A stretch of 64,000 nt of DNA from Gammaproteobacteria bacterium. GTDB taxonomy: Bacteria; Pseudomonadota; Gammaproteobacteria; JAABTG01. Where the stretch lies: assembly GCA_034522055.1 (NCBI GenBank), contig JAXHLS010000006.1, forward strand, positions 546,116-610,115, in the 5' to 3' direction. Position 1 is the first letter of the stretch. Each line of letters opens with the position of its first letter. This document shows, in pieces, positions 9,312 to 19,205 of this stretch. A program made the position numbers and the translations under genes. The notes beneath the pieces were generated by a model that was given only the letters and a program-made list of their open reading frames with translations, did not search any database and was not told where the DNA came from.

Positions 9312-9683
9312 TCACCCGGGCGCTCGAGTGCGCCGCAAGGCCGCCACCGCCTTTAGTATCTCCGGGCGCAGCAGGAAGCGGTTTAGTACGGCCTCGCGCA
9401 ACTCGGCGTCACTACCTTCCAGCCCCGTGCGCCAGCGCATCAGGCGCCAGAAGTCGGCCTCGCCGCCCGTGCCGGTGACATAGCCGGAATCATGGAGGGC
9501 ACGCCGGCCTTCCAGAGTCACCGTGCCGGGGTCCAGTCCCTGGCGGCGGGCCAGCGCCTCCAGAGCGGCGCGGAAACCCTCTTCCACCAGTACGCCACCG
9601 AAGTCGAGGAGCATGACGCGACTCACCGCCCGACGGGCGGCGACGTCGTGGGCCGGGATGTCAGGCCTTTTCACCGGCTTCAT
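9312..9683 (-). pseudogene. HAD-family hydrolase, C-terminally truncated
   Basis: The frame contains the HAD motif I block VMLLDFGGVLVEEGF, with the nucleophile Asp followed by GG rather than DGT. A cap-like helical region and LRPEILKAVAALRRTRAPG follow, and then a stop. Intact relatives continue for about 100 residues with motifs II-IV, so only the N-terminal half remains. I use the ATG at 9683; an in-frame ATG at 9812 has a better upstream GAGGAAAGG, but the extra residues look non-homologous. Catalysis is not expected. Confidence 0.6.
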
Positions 9684-10260
9684 GGCATCTTCCGGCCGGA
9701 GGCGACTGGCATCGGCCGGGGCGGACCGAAGCCCACGGGGTGGGAGGACATGAATGCCGACGACACGACGCTGGCCGTGGGGGCGGCGATGGGGGGGGGT
9801 GACGGACTTCATGGCGGTCCTTTCCTCGCTGGTGGATAACAGACGTTCTGGCCGATATGCCTGCCCGGCGCTTTCTCGCTTGTGCCCCAACCACTCTAAG
9901 CATCCTGGGGGTCGCGCGCGTTGAAATTTCACAATCTCGCCGGGGGAAGAGCTGGGTCAGGGGTGTCGTGACCCCGTGGCGCTATATGGCTGGGGCGTGG
10001 GGCTGACATGGGGGCGGCAACGCGACCGCGCATTGAGATCCTTCAATGCCGGCGCCGGTGCTTCGAGGCAATTTGTCACCGGCGCGTCGGCCGTCGCCCC
10101 GGCCATCGTTCCCGGTCGGCCCGGCATGTAGACTATCTAGAGCAGATTCTTTTGCGGAGCGGCGGGCAACGGCGATTTGCCGGTGGCCTGCCGGAGGGTG
10201 AGGGTTATCCCTGACCGTGCCTGGAGGGCACGATAAGGGGATGCCGGGAGGGGATAACTC
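9684..10260. other. Intergenic stretch between divergent units
   Basis: No gene is supported here apart from a possible N-terminal extension of the HAD fragment to 9812. The right half is the leader of the histidine kinase operon, ending in the purine-rich GGGAGGGGA just before 10261. No clear promoter or riboswitch was recognised. Confidence 0.5.
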
Positions 10261-11979
10261 ATGAGCGAGTCGGAAAGGGAGCGGCAGCGTAGCGTGCTGC
10301 GTGAACGGGCCGCAGAAGTCTTGCAGTTGCACCCGCAGGAGACGCCCACCATCGCCACGGCGGACGTCCAGGAACTGCTCCATGAGCTGCATGTCCACGA
10401 GGTGGAGCTGGGGCTCCAGAATGAGTTTCTGCGCGAGGCCCAGATGGACCTGGCCCACGCCCACGACCGCTATGCCGACCTGTACGATTTTGCGCCCGTG
10501 GGCTACCTCACCCTGGAGGAGGATGGCGCCATTGCGGAGGCCAACCTGACCATGGCCATGATGCTGCACGTGGACCGCAAGACCCTGCGGACCAGCAGGT
10601 TGAGCCACTTCCTCACGCAGGATTCTCAGGACACCTTTTATCGCCACTGCCAGGCAGTCTTCGGCGGCGACAACCGGGAGGTCTGCGAGGTAGGGCTGGT
10701 GTGTGGCGATGGCCAACGGATAACAGTACAGATGGAGAGTTTGCCCTTCGCCCCTGGCCGGGGGCGGCGCTGCCGCTCGGCCCTGATGGACGTCACGGCG
10801 CGCAAGCAGGCCGAGACCGCCCTGCAACGGCTCGCCGGCACCCTGGAGGACAAGGTGGCGGCGCGTACCGCCCAACTGGAACGGGAACGGGCCTTCTCCG
10901 ACTCCATCCTCGAGAACCAGCCGGCGCCGGTGCTGGTGCTGGACGACACGGGAGCCGTGCTGCGCTACAACCGCGCCTGTGCCGCCGCTGCGGGCAACGA
11001 TTTTAGCGCTTACCAGGGCACCCGCGGATGGCTGGGGCTGGTGCCGGCAGAGGAGCGCCCCGCGGTGGAGCGGATGCTGGCGCGGCTGGAAGGGGGTGAG
11101 GCACCCCTGTCCCAGGAAAGCCGCTGGTCCCATGCCGATGGCACGCGGCGTCTCTTCAGTTGGAATTACGACGTGGTTTCCGATCCGGACGACGGCAGCC
11201 GTTACATCATCGCCACGGGCGTGGATATCACCGCCCTGCGGGCCGCGGAGCAGGACGCCAGCAGGCGGCTGGCGGAGGCGGCCCGCATGCAAAGGCTGTA
11301 CACCGCCGCCGAACTCGGTTCGGCCCTGGCCCACGAACTCAAGCAGCCCCTGGGGGCCATCGCCCTGTTCGCGGCCGCCGCCCGCAAGCAGTTGGAAGAA
11401 GAACCCCTGTCCCGGGACAGGCTCATCCGCAACCTGGAGCAGATTGCCGAGAGCGCCCACTTCGGGGACGAAGTGGTGCGCCGCATGCGGGATTTCCTGC
11501 GCGTGGGCTGCGACCTCGAGCCCGCACCCTTCGACCTCAGCGCCACCGTGGAGCGCGCCGCCGGCCTACTGGCGATGCGCATGGAGGCCGCGGGATTCCA
11601 ATTACGGGTAGAACCGGCGGAGGGGATCCCCCCGGTCCACGGTGCGGCGGTGCATGTGGAGCAGGTGCTGCTCAACCTCCTCGGCAACGCCATCGAGGCC
11701 ATGGATGGCGGTGGCGGGGAGATAGCCGTGGCGGTGCGCCGCGATGGGGAGATGGTACGGGTCAGCGTGCGGGATGGCGGACCCGGGGTGGAGGCAGAGG
11801 TGGCGGAGCATTTGTTCGAGGCCCTGTACAGCACCAAGGACCAGGGGCTGGGGGTGGGCCTGGGGATCAGCCGCGACCTGGTACGGGCCTATGGCGGGCA
11901 GCTGTGGGTGGAGCCCCGCTCACCCGGGGGCGTGTTCCACTTTACGCTGCCGGTGGCGGCCGGGGAGGCCCCGCCGTGA
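10261..11979 (+). CDS. PAS-domain sensor histidine kinase (first of two)
   Basis: A 572-residue kinase with no membrane segment, so probably a cytoplasmic sensor. The helical N-terminus (about 33-65, ELLHELHVHEVEL) is of the type found before PAS domains. PAS domains are predicted at about 70-185 and 215-330. The phospho-acceptor box is ALAHELKQPLGAIALF with His at about 358. The HATPase domain has an N box (NLLGNAIEA, about 472-480) and G boxes (DGGPGV and LGVGLGIS). The architecture resembles FixL-type kinases, but no haem-binding motif can be claimed. GGGAGGGGA precedes the ATG. Its stop overlaps the GTG of the next kinase by four bases (GTGA), implying translational coupling. Confidence 0.9.
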   Translation: MSESERERQRSVLRERAAEVLQLHPQETPTIATADVQELLHELHVHEVELGLQNEFLREAQMDLAHAHDRYADLYDFAPVGYLTLEEDGAIAEANLTMAMMLHVDRKTLRTSRLSHFLTQDSQDTFYRHCQAVFGGDNREVCEVGLVCGDGQRITVQMESLPFAPGRGRRCRSALMDVTARKQAETALQRLAGTLEDKVAARTAQLERERAFSDSILENQPAPVLVLDDTGAVLRYNRACAAAAGNDFSAYQGTRGWLGLVPAEERPAVERMLARLEGGEAPLSQESRWSHADGTRRLFSWNYDVVSDPDDGSRYIIATGVDITALRAAEQDASRRLAEAARMQRLYTAAELGSALAHELKQPLGAIALFAAAARKQLEEEPLSRDRLIRNLEQIAESAHFGDEVVRRMRDFLRVGCDLEPAPFDLSATVERAAGLLAMRMEAAGFQLRVEPAEGIPPVHGAAVHVEQVLLNLLGNAIEAMDGGGGEIAVAVRRDGEMVRVSVRDGGPGVEAEVAEHLFEALYSTKDQGLGVGLGISRDLVRAYGGQLWVEPRSPGGVFHFTLPVAAGEAPP

Positions 11980-14650
11980 GGAAGGTGGCCCCCCGGGATG
12001 CGCAGGGGCCTGGCCTCCCCGACGCGGCGGTGTCCGCGGCCCTCCATCTGCCACTGCTGGTGCTGGCGGCGGACCTGTCGGTGCGCTATGCCAATCCGGC
12101 CTTCTGCGAACTCTTCGGGGTGACCGCGTCGGAGGTTGAGGGGGCCCCCCTGTCCGCGCTGGCCGGTGGGCCCTGGGACTCTCCGGCCCTGCGCCAGGGG
12201 CTCCTCGACGCGTCGTCCGGTGAAGGCGGGGGCGTGGATCAGCGCCTGGCGTGGACCCACCCCGACGCGGGCGGGCGCTCCCTGCGGTTGCGCGCGCGGC
12301 GCCTGGAGGGCAGTGACGGCCAGCTGTTGTTGACCATCGACGACGTCACCGAGGGCGAGCGCCTGCAGCATGAACTCGCGGCACGCCACGAGTTTGCCGA
12401 GAAGCTCATCGACAGCCTGCGCGAGGCGGTGCTCGTGCTGACCTCGCAGTTGCGCGTACACACCGCCAATCAGCCCTTCTATACCCTGTTCGAGGTGATG
12501 CCGGCGGAGACCGTCGGTGTCTACGTCTATGAACTCGGCGATGGCCAGTGGGCCATTCCGAGCCTGGAGCGGCTGCTGGAGGAGATCCTGCCGGCGGAGC
12601 GCGCCTTCGATGACTACATCGTGGAACAGACCTTCCCGAAGGTGGGATGGCGGCGTATGAGCCTAAACGCCCGCCGCCTGGACCACGAGCCCCTGATCCT
12701 GTTGACCATCCGCGACCTCACGGGAGACGTTCTCGGCCAGCAGCGGCTGGCAGCCAGCGAGGAGCGCTTCCGGGTGCTGGTGGAATCCACCTCCCAGGCC
12801 GTATGGGAGACGGATGCGGCCGGCCGGGTGGTCGTGGACTCACCCAGTTGGCATGCCTTCACCGGCCAGGGCCCGGAAGAGTGGCATGGTGATGGCTGGC
12901 TGGAGATGATACACCCCGACGACCGTGACCACGCCGCCGCCCAGTGGCGCGCGGCCCTGGCCGCGGGCCGGCCGCTGGATGTCGAATATCGGCTGCGTGG
13001 TGCGGGCGGGGAGTGGTACTGGAGCAACGCCCGGGCCACGCCGCTGGGGGATGGCCAGGGCCACATCCGTGGCTGGTTGGGCATGAACCTCGATATCACC
13101 GCACGCAAGGCGACGGAGGCGGCGCTGCGCAAGAGCGAGGCGCGTTTCCGCGTCATGGCCGATGGCCTGCCCCTCATGATCTGGGTGCATGATGCCGCGG
13201 GCCGTCTGGAGTTCGTCAACCGCACCTATCTCGAGTTCTTCGGCACCACCGCCGCCGATGTCGCAGGCGATGGCTGGCGACTCTTGATGCACCCGGACGA
13301 TGGCGGAGCCTACTGCGATGCCCTCATGTCCTGCACCCGTGAGGAACAGCCCTTCCACGGCGAGGCGCGGGTGCGCGATGCTACCGGCGAGTGGCGCTGG
13401 CTGGAGTCCTGGGGCAGTCCGCGCTTCTCCGCCGGCGGCAGCTTCCAGGGCATGGTGGGTACCAGCGCCGATATTACGGAGCGCAAGGGTATGCAGCAGG
13501 AACTGCTGGACATGAAGGCCGCGCTGGAGGAGCGGGTGGCCGAGCGTACCGCCTCCTTGGTCCAGGAGCGCAGCTTCCGCGACAGTATCCTCGACACGGC
13601 CAGTGCCCTCATCGTCACCGTGGACCCCGCCGGGCGGGTGGTGGATTTCAACCGGGCCTGCGAGGAGATGACGGGCTACGATGCCGCCGGGGTGGCGGCG
13701 GGCATGGCGGTGATGGATCTGGTGCCGGCCCGTGAACGCCAGCGGGTGCGGCGCATCCATGAGCGGGTATGGGCCGGGGAGCCGCGGGTCGGCGTGGAGC
13801 ACGGCTGGTGTCGGCGGGACGGCACCTGCTTCCCCGTGAGCTGGAACTATACCCTGCTGAGGGCTGCCGACGGCAGCCCGCAATACATCATCGGCAGCGG
13901 CGTTGACTTCAGCGAGCAGCGTGCCGCCGAGGAGCAGGCACGCCGCCACCTCGAGGAGGCGGCGCGCCTGCTGCGCATGCACACCGTCACCCAGGTGGCC
14001 ACGGTGGTGGCCCACGAACTCAATCAGCCCCTCGGCGCCATAGCCATGTTCGCCGATTCCAGCCGCGCGCTGCTGGAGCGGGCGCCGGAGGAACGGGTGC
14101 GCCTGTTGAGGAACCTCGAGCGCATCAGCGGCCAGGCGCTGCGCGGGGGCGAGATCATCCAGCGTTTGCGCTCCTTAATTAAGCAGGGCAGGATCGAACC
14201 CCAGCCGATGGACGTCAACATCGGGGTGCGTGACGTCTGCACCCTGCTCGCGGGCAAGGCCGATGACTTCGGTATAAGCATCGATATGGAACTGGCGGCG
14301 GATCTGCCGCCGCTGCGGGGGTGGCCGTGCATATCGAACAGGTGGTCTTCAATCTAATCAACAATGCCATAGAGGCAATCCACGATGCCGCGATGGAGGG
14401 TGGCCACATCGAGGTCGAAACGGCCTGTGACGGCGCCATGGGACGGGTGAGCGTGCGCGATTCCGGTCCCGGCATCGACGTTGCGGCGGCCGACACGCTG
14501 TTCGACCCCCTCACCGGCACCAAGGGCTACGGCCTCGGCGTGGGGCTGGCGGTGAGCCGCAGCCTCATGGAGTCCCAGGGCGGGCGGCTGTGGGTGGAGC
14601 CCCGAAGGCCGGGAGGGGCCTTCCATTTCACCCTGCCCCTGGCGCCATGA
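11976..14650 (+). CDS. Multi-PAS sensor histidine kinase (second of two), one frameshift
   Basis: The GTG at 11976 overlaps the previous stop. The reconstructed product has about 892 residues and several PAS/PAC units, among them VLVESTSQAVWETDAAGRV, VMADGLPLMIWVHDAAGRL and ILDTASALIVTVDPAGRV. These are followed by a His box, VVAHELNQPLGAIAMF (His about 680). The HATPase N box (NLINNAIEA) and G boxes lie after a frameshift at GGGGG 14317-14321. Adding one base restores VAVHIEQVVFNLINNA, the normal continuation, so this is either a sequencing error or a very recent mutation. As written, the product ends before the ATP-binding domain. No membrane segment is seen. The ATGA overlap at 14647 couples it to the response regulator. 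Confidence 0.85.
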
Positions 14651-15294
14651 ATCCCGCCGACGCCACCGGGGCCGGCCGGCCCACGGTATTCGTCGTCGAC
14701 GACGACGAGCCCATGCGCGAGGCCCTGGAGCAGTACCTTGAGAGTGCCGGGTTCACCACCCTCTGCTTCGCCGATGGCCCCACCTTCCTGGCGGCGGTGG
14801 ATGACGGTGCGGCGGGCTGTGCCCTGCTGGACGTGGCCATGCCGGGTATGAGTGGTCACGAGGTCCACAGTGCCCTCAAGGCACGGGAGGTGGGCCTCAC
14901 GGTGATGTTCCTCACCGGCCATGGCGACGTGCCGGGGGCCGTGAACGCGGTGCGTAACGGTGCCGTGGACTTCCTGGAGAAACCGGTGAGGGCGCAGGAC
15001 CTGCTCGAAGCGGTAACCAAGGCCCTGGAGGTGGATGAGGTACGCCGCCAGGCACGGGCCTACGCCGAGGATGTCCGCCACCGCTACGGCCGCCTCAGCC
15101 CGCGGGAGCGCGAGATCATGGTGCTGGTGGTGGATGGCCTGACGAACAAGGAGATCGCCCGCAGCCTGGGCCTCAGCCCGCGTACCGTGGAGGCCCATCG
15201 CACCCACGTCATGAACAAGATGGCGGCGGACGGCCTGACCGACCTGGTGCGCATGGCGGCCTGCTGCAGAGCGGCGGAGCCGCCGCCCGCCTGA
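14647..15294 (+). CDS. FixJ/NarL-type two-component response regulator
   Basis: A 215-residue regulator starting at an ATG that overlaps the preceding kinase stop. The receiver domain (about 11-125) has the acidic pair VVDDDE, phospho-acceptor Asp 62 in LLDVAMPGMSG, Thr 90 and Lys 112 in LEKPV. The C-terminal LuxR-type helix-turn-helix reads LSPREREIMVLVVDGLTNKE, continuing into IARSLGLSPRTVEAHR. It is expected to bind DNA as a phosphorylated dimer. It is the only regulator beside two kinases, so both may feed into it, or one may modulate the other. Target genes are not evident; the following accessory genes are candidates. Confidence 0.92.
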   Translation: MNPADATGAGRPTVFVVDDDEPMREALEQYLESAGFTTLCFADGPTFLAAVDDGAAGCALLDVAMPGMSGHEVHSALKAREVGLTVMFLTGHGDVPGAVNAVRNGAVDFLEKPVRAQDLLEAVTKALEVDEVRRQARAYAEDVRHRYGRLSPREREIMVLVVDGLTNKEIARSLGLSPRTVEAHRTHVMNKMAADGLTDLVRMAACCRAAEPPPA

Positions 15295-15529
15295 CCGGCT
15301 GGCCCCGGCGCTCCGGCCGGTTGCCCGGGGCGTGCGGGCTCCTTGGAGCCCGAATACCCTGAATCCCGTTTCCCCCTCATCCCGCACTGCTCCCTCCCTG
15401 GGTATTTCTACTCAGGGTTCGCCCCAATAACCGCGAAAAGTGTGAAGTAGTATGCTTTTCATGAATCACCAAAACCCTTCGGGGGCCTCCTGAACGCCCC
15501 GGGAACCAGCAATCATTCCACGGAGAACC

Positions 15530-15754
15530 ATGATGAAGACGCAAATTCCGAGTCCGCCGCCGGCCGATGCGGTGGCGGTGTCCGACAGTCAAAGCCCGAG
15601 TACGGCGGATGAGCGCCAACGCGACATCGCCACCGCCGCCTATTACCGCAGCAAGGCCCGTCATCAGGTTCCCGGCTTTGTTCCCGGCAACGAACTCGAG
15701 GACTGGCTCGAGGCGGAACGCGACATGGAAGCCCTGTGGGCCGGCAGGCGATGA
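15530..15754 (+). CDS. DUF2934 family protein
   Basis: A 74-residue protein. The segment IATAAYYRSKARHQVPG, followed by LEDWLEAERDMEALW, matches DUF2934, whose hallmark is an alanine/tyrosine helix followed by a DWLEAE motif. The N-terminal 25 residues are low-complexity and rich in Pro and Ser. ACGGAGAACC precedes the start. The family is of unknown function and is often found among stress genes. The 235 bases upstream hold no other gene. Confidence 0.8.
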   Translation: MMKTQIPSPPPADAVAVSDSQSPSTADERQRDIATAAYYRSKARHQVPGFVPGNELEDWLEAERDMEALWAGRR

Positions 15755-15871
15755 GCCGCGCTGTAGCGGCCGTTCTCGGCGTCACGGCCCGAAGGCCCCT
15801 GTAGACTCGCGACGGCCCTAGAGCGATTAAATTTGTTCATATCCCCCATGGGATGACGTGGAGGTGGAACG

Positions 15872-16582
15872 ATGTATGAACCGACCCCGGCGATGGATGC
15901 CGCAGACCGTCAGACGATATCGCCCGCAGTACGCGCAGGCGCCGATGGCGACGCCCCCTGGCCTCGAACGGCCCTGGCCGCCAGCCATCGTCGCACCTTC
16001 CAGTCGCAGGATCTCATCTATCATCAGGGCGGTGCCGTCCAGGGCGTCTACCTGATCCGCAGTGGCATGGTGAAGCTGCTGAGCTACCTGCCCCACGGCC
16101 GGGCCCGCATCGTGCGCTTGCACGTCCCGGGGGACAGCCTTGGTCTGGAGGGGCTGCTGGGCCAGCCCTATATCCACACCGCCATGGCGACCGGAAGCGT
16201 GGAGGTCGAGTGTCTCTCCATGCCGGTATTGCGGCGGCTTCAACACGAGGACCCCGGTGTGCTGATGGGGGTGCTGCGTCAGTGGCATGAATACCTGGCC
16301 CAGGCCGACCGCTGGATCGCCGATTTTTCCACCGGCGGCATCAAGCCCCGCCTGGCGCGGCTGCTGAAGTTCCTCGCCGAGGTCGAGTACGGCTCTCCCG
16401 CCGATCAGGTGAAGCTGCTTTCCGGCCCGGAGATGGCGGATATTCTCGGCGTGACTCCCGAGAGCATCAGCCGCGTCCTCGCCGGCTTCAAACGCAGCCA
16501 GATGCTGCAGAAGTGCCATGGCCTGCGGCGGGAAATCTATCGTGTCGATAACGGCAAGTTGCAGGAGGCGGCCTGCCAGTAG
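15872..16582 (+). CDS. Crp/Fnr family transcription regulator
   Basis: A 236-residue regulator. The cyclic-nucleotide-binding-like beta-roll spans about 40-150 (RRTFQSQDLIYHQGG, YLIRSGMVKLLSY). After a long dimerisation helix, the winged helix-turn-helix includes LSGPEMADILGVTPESISRV at about 190-209. The N-terminal 30 residues lack the Cys cluster of oxygen-sensing Fnr, so an iron-sulfur cluster is not supported. The leader GAGGTGGAACGATG is identical to that of the host-attachment-type gene at 22879. It probably controls part of the surrounding stress region; the effector is unknown. Confidence 0.88.
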   Translation: MYEPTPAMDAADRQTISPAVRAGADGDAPWPRTALAASHRRTFQSQDLIYHQGGAVQGVYLIRSGMVKLLSYLPHGRARIVRLHVPGDSLGLEGLLGQPYIHTAMATGSVEVECLSMPVLRRLQHEDPGVLMGVLRQWHEYLAQADRWIADFSTGGIKPRLARLLKFLAEVEYGSPADQVKLLSGPEMADILGVTPESISRVLAGFKRSQMLQKCHGLRREIYRVDNGKLQEAACQ

Positions 16583-16601
16583 GATGGGCGGGCAGCGGTC
16601 T

Positions 16602-16622
16602 GGCGGCCCGTCATGGGCCGCC
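16602..16622. terminator. Hairpin between convergent genes
   Basis: A perfect 8-base stem (GGCGGCCC, then GTCAT loop, then GGGCCGCC) lies between the Crp/Fnr stop and the opposing GH65 remnant. No T-run follows on either strand, so intrinsic termination is plausible but unproven. Confidence 0.4.
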
Positions 16623-17765
16623 GGCCGGTAGGGTAGGGTGTCTCCTCACAGTTCGAGTTCCCGTACCTCCCCGGGTCTCACCTCGTGGACCTCGGTGCGC
16701 ACCGTAGCGCTCCCGATAGGCCGCCCAGTCGAACTCCTCCAGGTCCTCGTAGCCCGCGAACTGGCTGATGATGCCGTCGCCGTGGAAAGGGACCAGCATG
16801 TGACGGCTCACGTTGTCCCACAACTCCAGCTCGGCGGTGGACAGTTCGAGGCTGCGGCACAACTCATCGAAACGCCTGCGGGGCAGGACCTCCCGCAGTT
16901 CCAGGGCCCTTACCAGCACCCACACCGCCATCAGGTTGGTATAGGCGTTGTTGTCGAGGCCGGGGTGGTCGGCCCCCGGGTAGGCCTCGTGGTACTCGTC
17001 GGGGCCCATCACGCCGCGGATCTCGTAGCGCCCCGACGCCTCCTCGTAGCGGGCCACGCTGGCCCAGAAGCGGGCCACCTCTAGGTGCAATCGCAGCACC
17101 CGCTCCGTGGCTTCGCCCTGCTCCGGGTCGTCGTGCTCGATGGCGAGGTCGAAGCGCTGCCACAGCTGGCTCCAGGCCCTGACATGGCGCACGGCGAGGG
17201 TGGCGTAGCCCGGCGCGTCGGTCATCGCCTTGCGGGCCTCCAGGGCCGGCTCGCTGATGGCATCGTCCCGCGAGGTGTAGATGGCGGCCACCTTCTCCAT
17301 TCGCAGAGGACGCTCCGGGCCGACTTCGAGGCGGTAGTGATGGGCGACGTAGGCGTCGTCGCGCTCGACCCCGGGTTGCGGGGCCAGTTCCTCGCCGGCG
17401 CTCCAGAAACGGGTGGTGGCGGTCTCGGCGATGCGAATCTGGGACTGGCGAGTCATGACCGTCAAGGCCATGGCTTCGGCATTCAGGGAGGCCCCGCCCA
17501 GGCCCACCAGGTGGTCACCCCGCAGGTCGCGGTAGCGGGCCACGCCGCTGTTGGTGACACGGCCGTCCAGGGCGCTGCAGACCTCCACCATGCCGGACCA
17601 GTCCTCCGCCACCAGGGTGGTTTCCAGGGCGGCGAGGTGGGGATCGTGCATGGATACCAGCCGCTGCTGCTCGAGGCGGGTGTGACGGCCGGCGGCATCG
17701 CGAACTCCGCCGTGCCGAAAGGGGCATTGAAGATCATCAACGGCCCCGTTGGGGATCTCAGTCAT
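16611..17765 (-). pseudogene. GH65 family phosphorylase (trehalose/kojibiose type), several deletions
   Basis: Sequence blocks are typical of GH65 disaccharide phosphorylases: QQRLVSMHDPHLAALETTL, then SALDGRVTNSGVARY, IRGVMGPDEYHEAYPGA, DNNAYTNLMAVWVL and GIISQFAGYEDLEEFDW. The usual N-terminal region of more than 150 residues is absent. About 130 residues between the beta-domain and the MGPDEY block are gone in frame, and the frame leaves the family after AYRERYGA, losing the last 300 or so residues. The catalytic region is incomplete, so the enzyme should be inactive. The original role would have been phosphorolysis of a glucose disaccharide, notable beside the downstream trehalose locus. 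Confidence 0.82.
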
Positions 17766-17886
17766 GCTGGCATCGGGGACAGTGCCAGGCGAGGCGGCCG
17801 CCGTCGGTGAATTCCATCAGGCAGCGGCTGAGTGCCCCGCCCTCCAGGCGACGGCGATAGACCTCCACGTCGGGGAGTTCGGGCAT
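17758..17886 (-). pseudogene. Fpg/Nei-type DNA glycosylase, internally deleted
   Basis: The ATG at 17886 begins MPELPDVEVYRRRLEGGALS, the signature N-terminus of formamidopyrimidine-DNA glycosylases, including the catalytic Pro 2. It then jumps in frame to LMEFTDGGRLAWHCPRC, which in relatives lies about 70 residues further on, and stops after 42 codons. The helix-two-turn-helix and zinc finger are missing. It overlaps the start of the GH65 remnant and follows the coiled-coil gene directly. Confidence 0.75.
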
Positions 17887-17887
17887 C

Positions 17888-18175
17888 TCACTTGAAGCGT
17901 TCCAAGGCGCGGTCGGCGGCGGATCGCATGTCTTCCCAGGCGGCATCCAGCCCGGCCTTGACCTCCTGCCAGGCGTCCGCGCCGGCATCCTGGAGTTCCT
18001 TCATCCGCTCGCGAACCTGCTGCTGTTTGGCCCGCACGGATTCTATCTCCTCCTGGTATTCGAGCTTCTGGTCCGCTTGTGCCTTGTCGGCCTTGGCCTT
18101 GAGCACGTCGATCCTGGCCTGCCACTCACGCAGCTCGGCCTCCATCCGTTCCTGATAGGCCTTTTTGCTCTCCAT
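17888..18175 (-). CDS. Small coiled-coil protein (sll1863-like)
   Basis: A 95-residue, highly charged, almost wholly helical protein: KKAYQERMEAELREWQARI, then KADKAQADQKLEYQEEIE and a C-terminal WEDMRSAADRALERFK. The start at 18175 is preceded by a strong AGGAGGTGA. The heptad-like pattern predicts a coiled coil, and similar small proteins are annotated as stress-responsive sll1863-like. No signal peptide is seen. Function is unknown. It is the first gene of a minus-strand run whose downstream members are broken. Confidence 0.75.
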   Translation of the reverse strand: MESKKAYQERMEAELREWQARIDVLKAKADKAQADQKLEYQEEIESVRAKQQQVRERMKELQDAGADAWQEVKAGLDAAWEDMRSAADRALERFK

Positions 18176-18265
18176 GGTGTCACCTCCTGCTCTAATTGGA
18201 ATCGTGTGGATGGCGCCGGTGTGCTGTGGGCCGGGGGGAGGGCGTCCCACATCAGGATCATGGGC

Positions 18266-18346
18266 TCAATCCAGCTCTAATATGATTTTGCCGTTGATGC
18301 GATAGACGGTGACGCGGTTGTCTTCCACCTTGGCCTCATGAAAAGT
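18266..18346 (-). pseudogene. Short C-terminal gene remnant
   Basis: On the minus strand the frame reads HEAKVEDNRVTVYRINGKII followed by LELD and a stop, with a stop codon just upstream. It looks like the tail of a real protein rather than random sequence, but I do not recognise the family. Confidence 0.3.
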
Positions 18347-18452
18347 CTAGGGGCCGGGCGGCCCCTGTCATTGTCGGATTTCAATGAGGGTCGCCATCAT
18401 GAGTTTTTGTTGAAGTGTCCTTCGGATCCATCGTTTCGTGCAGGCGCAGGGC

Positions 18453-19205
18453 TCAGGACACCATGTCCAGGAGCCGGGCCGCATTGGCGGCGGCGTAACC
18501 GGCCTCGTCGTTGTCGAAGAAACAGTAGACCCTGCATCCGGCCGCTGCCCAGCTGTGGAAGGCACCGGCCCAACCGGCGAGGGTGGCGGTGTCATAGCAC
18601 CCTCGGTAGGGGCCGCCGGGGCCGTGCAGGCGTACGTAGATAAAATCCGCGGTCACCTCTTTGGGGGAGGTGAAACCGGCCAGGTCGTAGATGCACAAGG
18701 CCGCGCCATGGCGTGACAGCAGCTCGTAGGTATGGTCATTCAGCCAGCTGTGGTCGCGCAGTTCGAAGGCATATTCAAAATCCCTATCGAGGGGGAGATT
18801 GCTGCCGAGGGCCTCGAGGAAGGCATCGAGACGCGCGGCGTCGAAGCGCCAGTGGGGCGGCAGTTGGAACAGAATGGGACCCAGCCGGTCCCCCAGCACG
18901 GTTATCCGTTCCAGAAAGGTGGTGAGGCCATGGCCGGGATCCTTGAGCTTCTTCATGTGGGTGACGTAGCGACTGGCTTTGGCCGTGAAGACGAAGCCGT
19001 CGGGTACCTTCTCCCGCCAGTTTTCCAGGGTATGGGCCGCCGGCAGTTGGTAGAAGGAGTTATTGATCTCGACGCCGGGAAAGCGGGCACCGTAGTAGGC
19101 CAGGTACTCCGTCTTGGGCAGGTCGCGCGGGAAGAAGGGGCCGCGCCAGTGGTCGTAAGACCAGCCGGAGGTGCCGACCACGATGGCGGGGTGGCCGTCG
19201 TTCAC
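18453..19205 (-). CDS. DUF72 (YecE-like) protein
   Basis: A 250-residue TIM-barrel-type DUF72 protein with a GTG start. Typical blocks are VVGTSGWSYDHWRGPFFP at the N-terminus, EINNSFYQLP at about 46-55, FVFTAKASRYVTHMKKL, LGPILFQLPPHW, FELRDHSW and FIYVRLHG. The length is normal for the family. No enzymatic function is established for DUF72. It lies between the coiled-coil gene and the divergent PfpI-type gene. Confidence 0.88.
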   Translation of the reverse strand: MNDGHPAIVVGTSGWSYDHWRGPFFPRDLPKTEYLAYYGARFPGVEINNSFYQLPAAHTLENWREKVPDGFVFTAKASRYVTHMKKLKDPGHGLTTFLERITVLGDRLGPILFQLPPHWRFDAARLDAFLEALGSNLPLDRDFEYAFELRDHSWLNDHTYELLSRHGAALCIYDLAGFTSPKEVTADFIYVRLHGPGGPYRGCYDTATLAGWAGAFHSWAAAGCRVYCFFDNDEAGYAAANAARLLDMVS

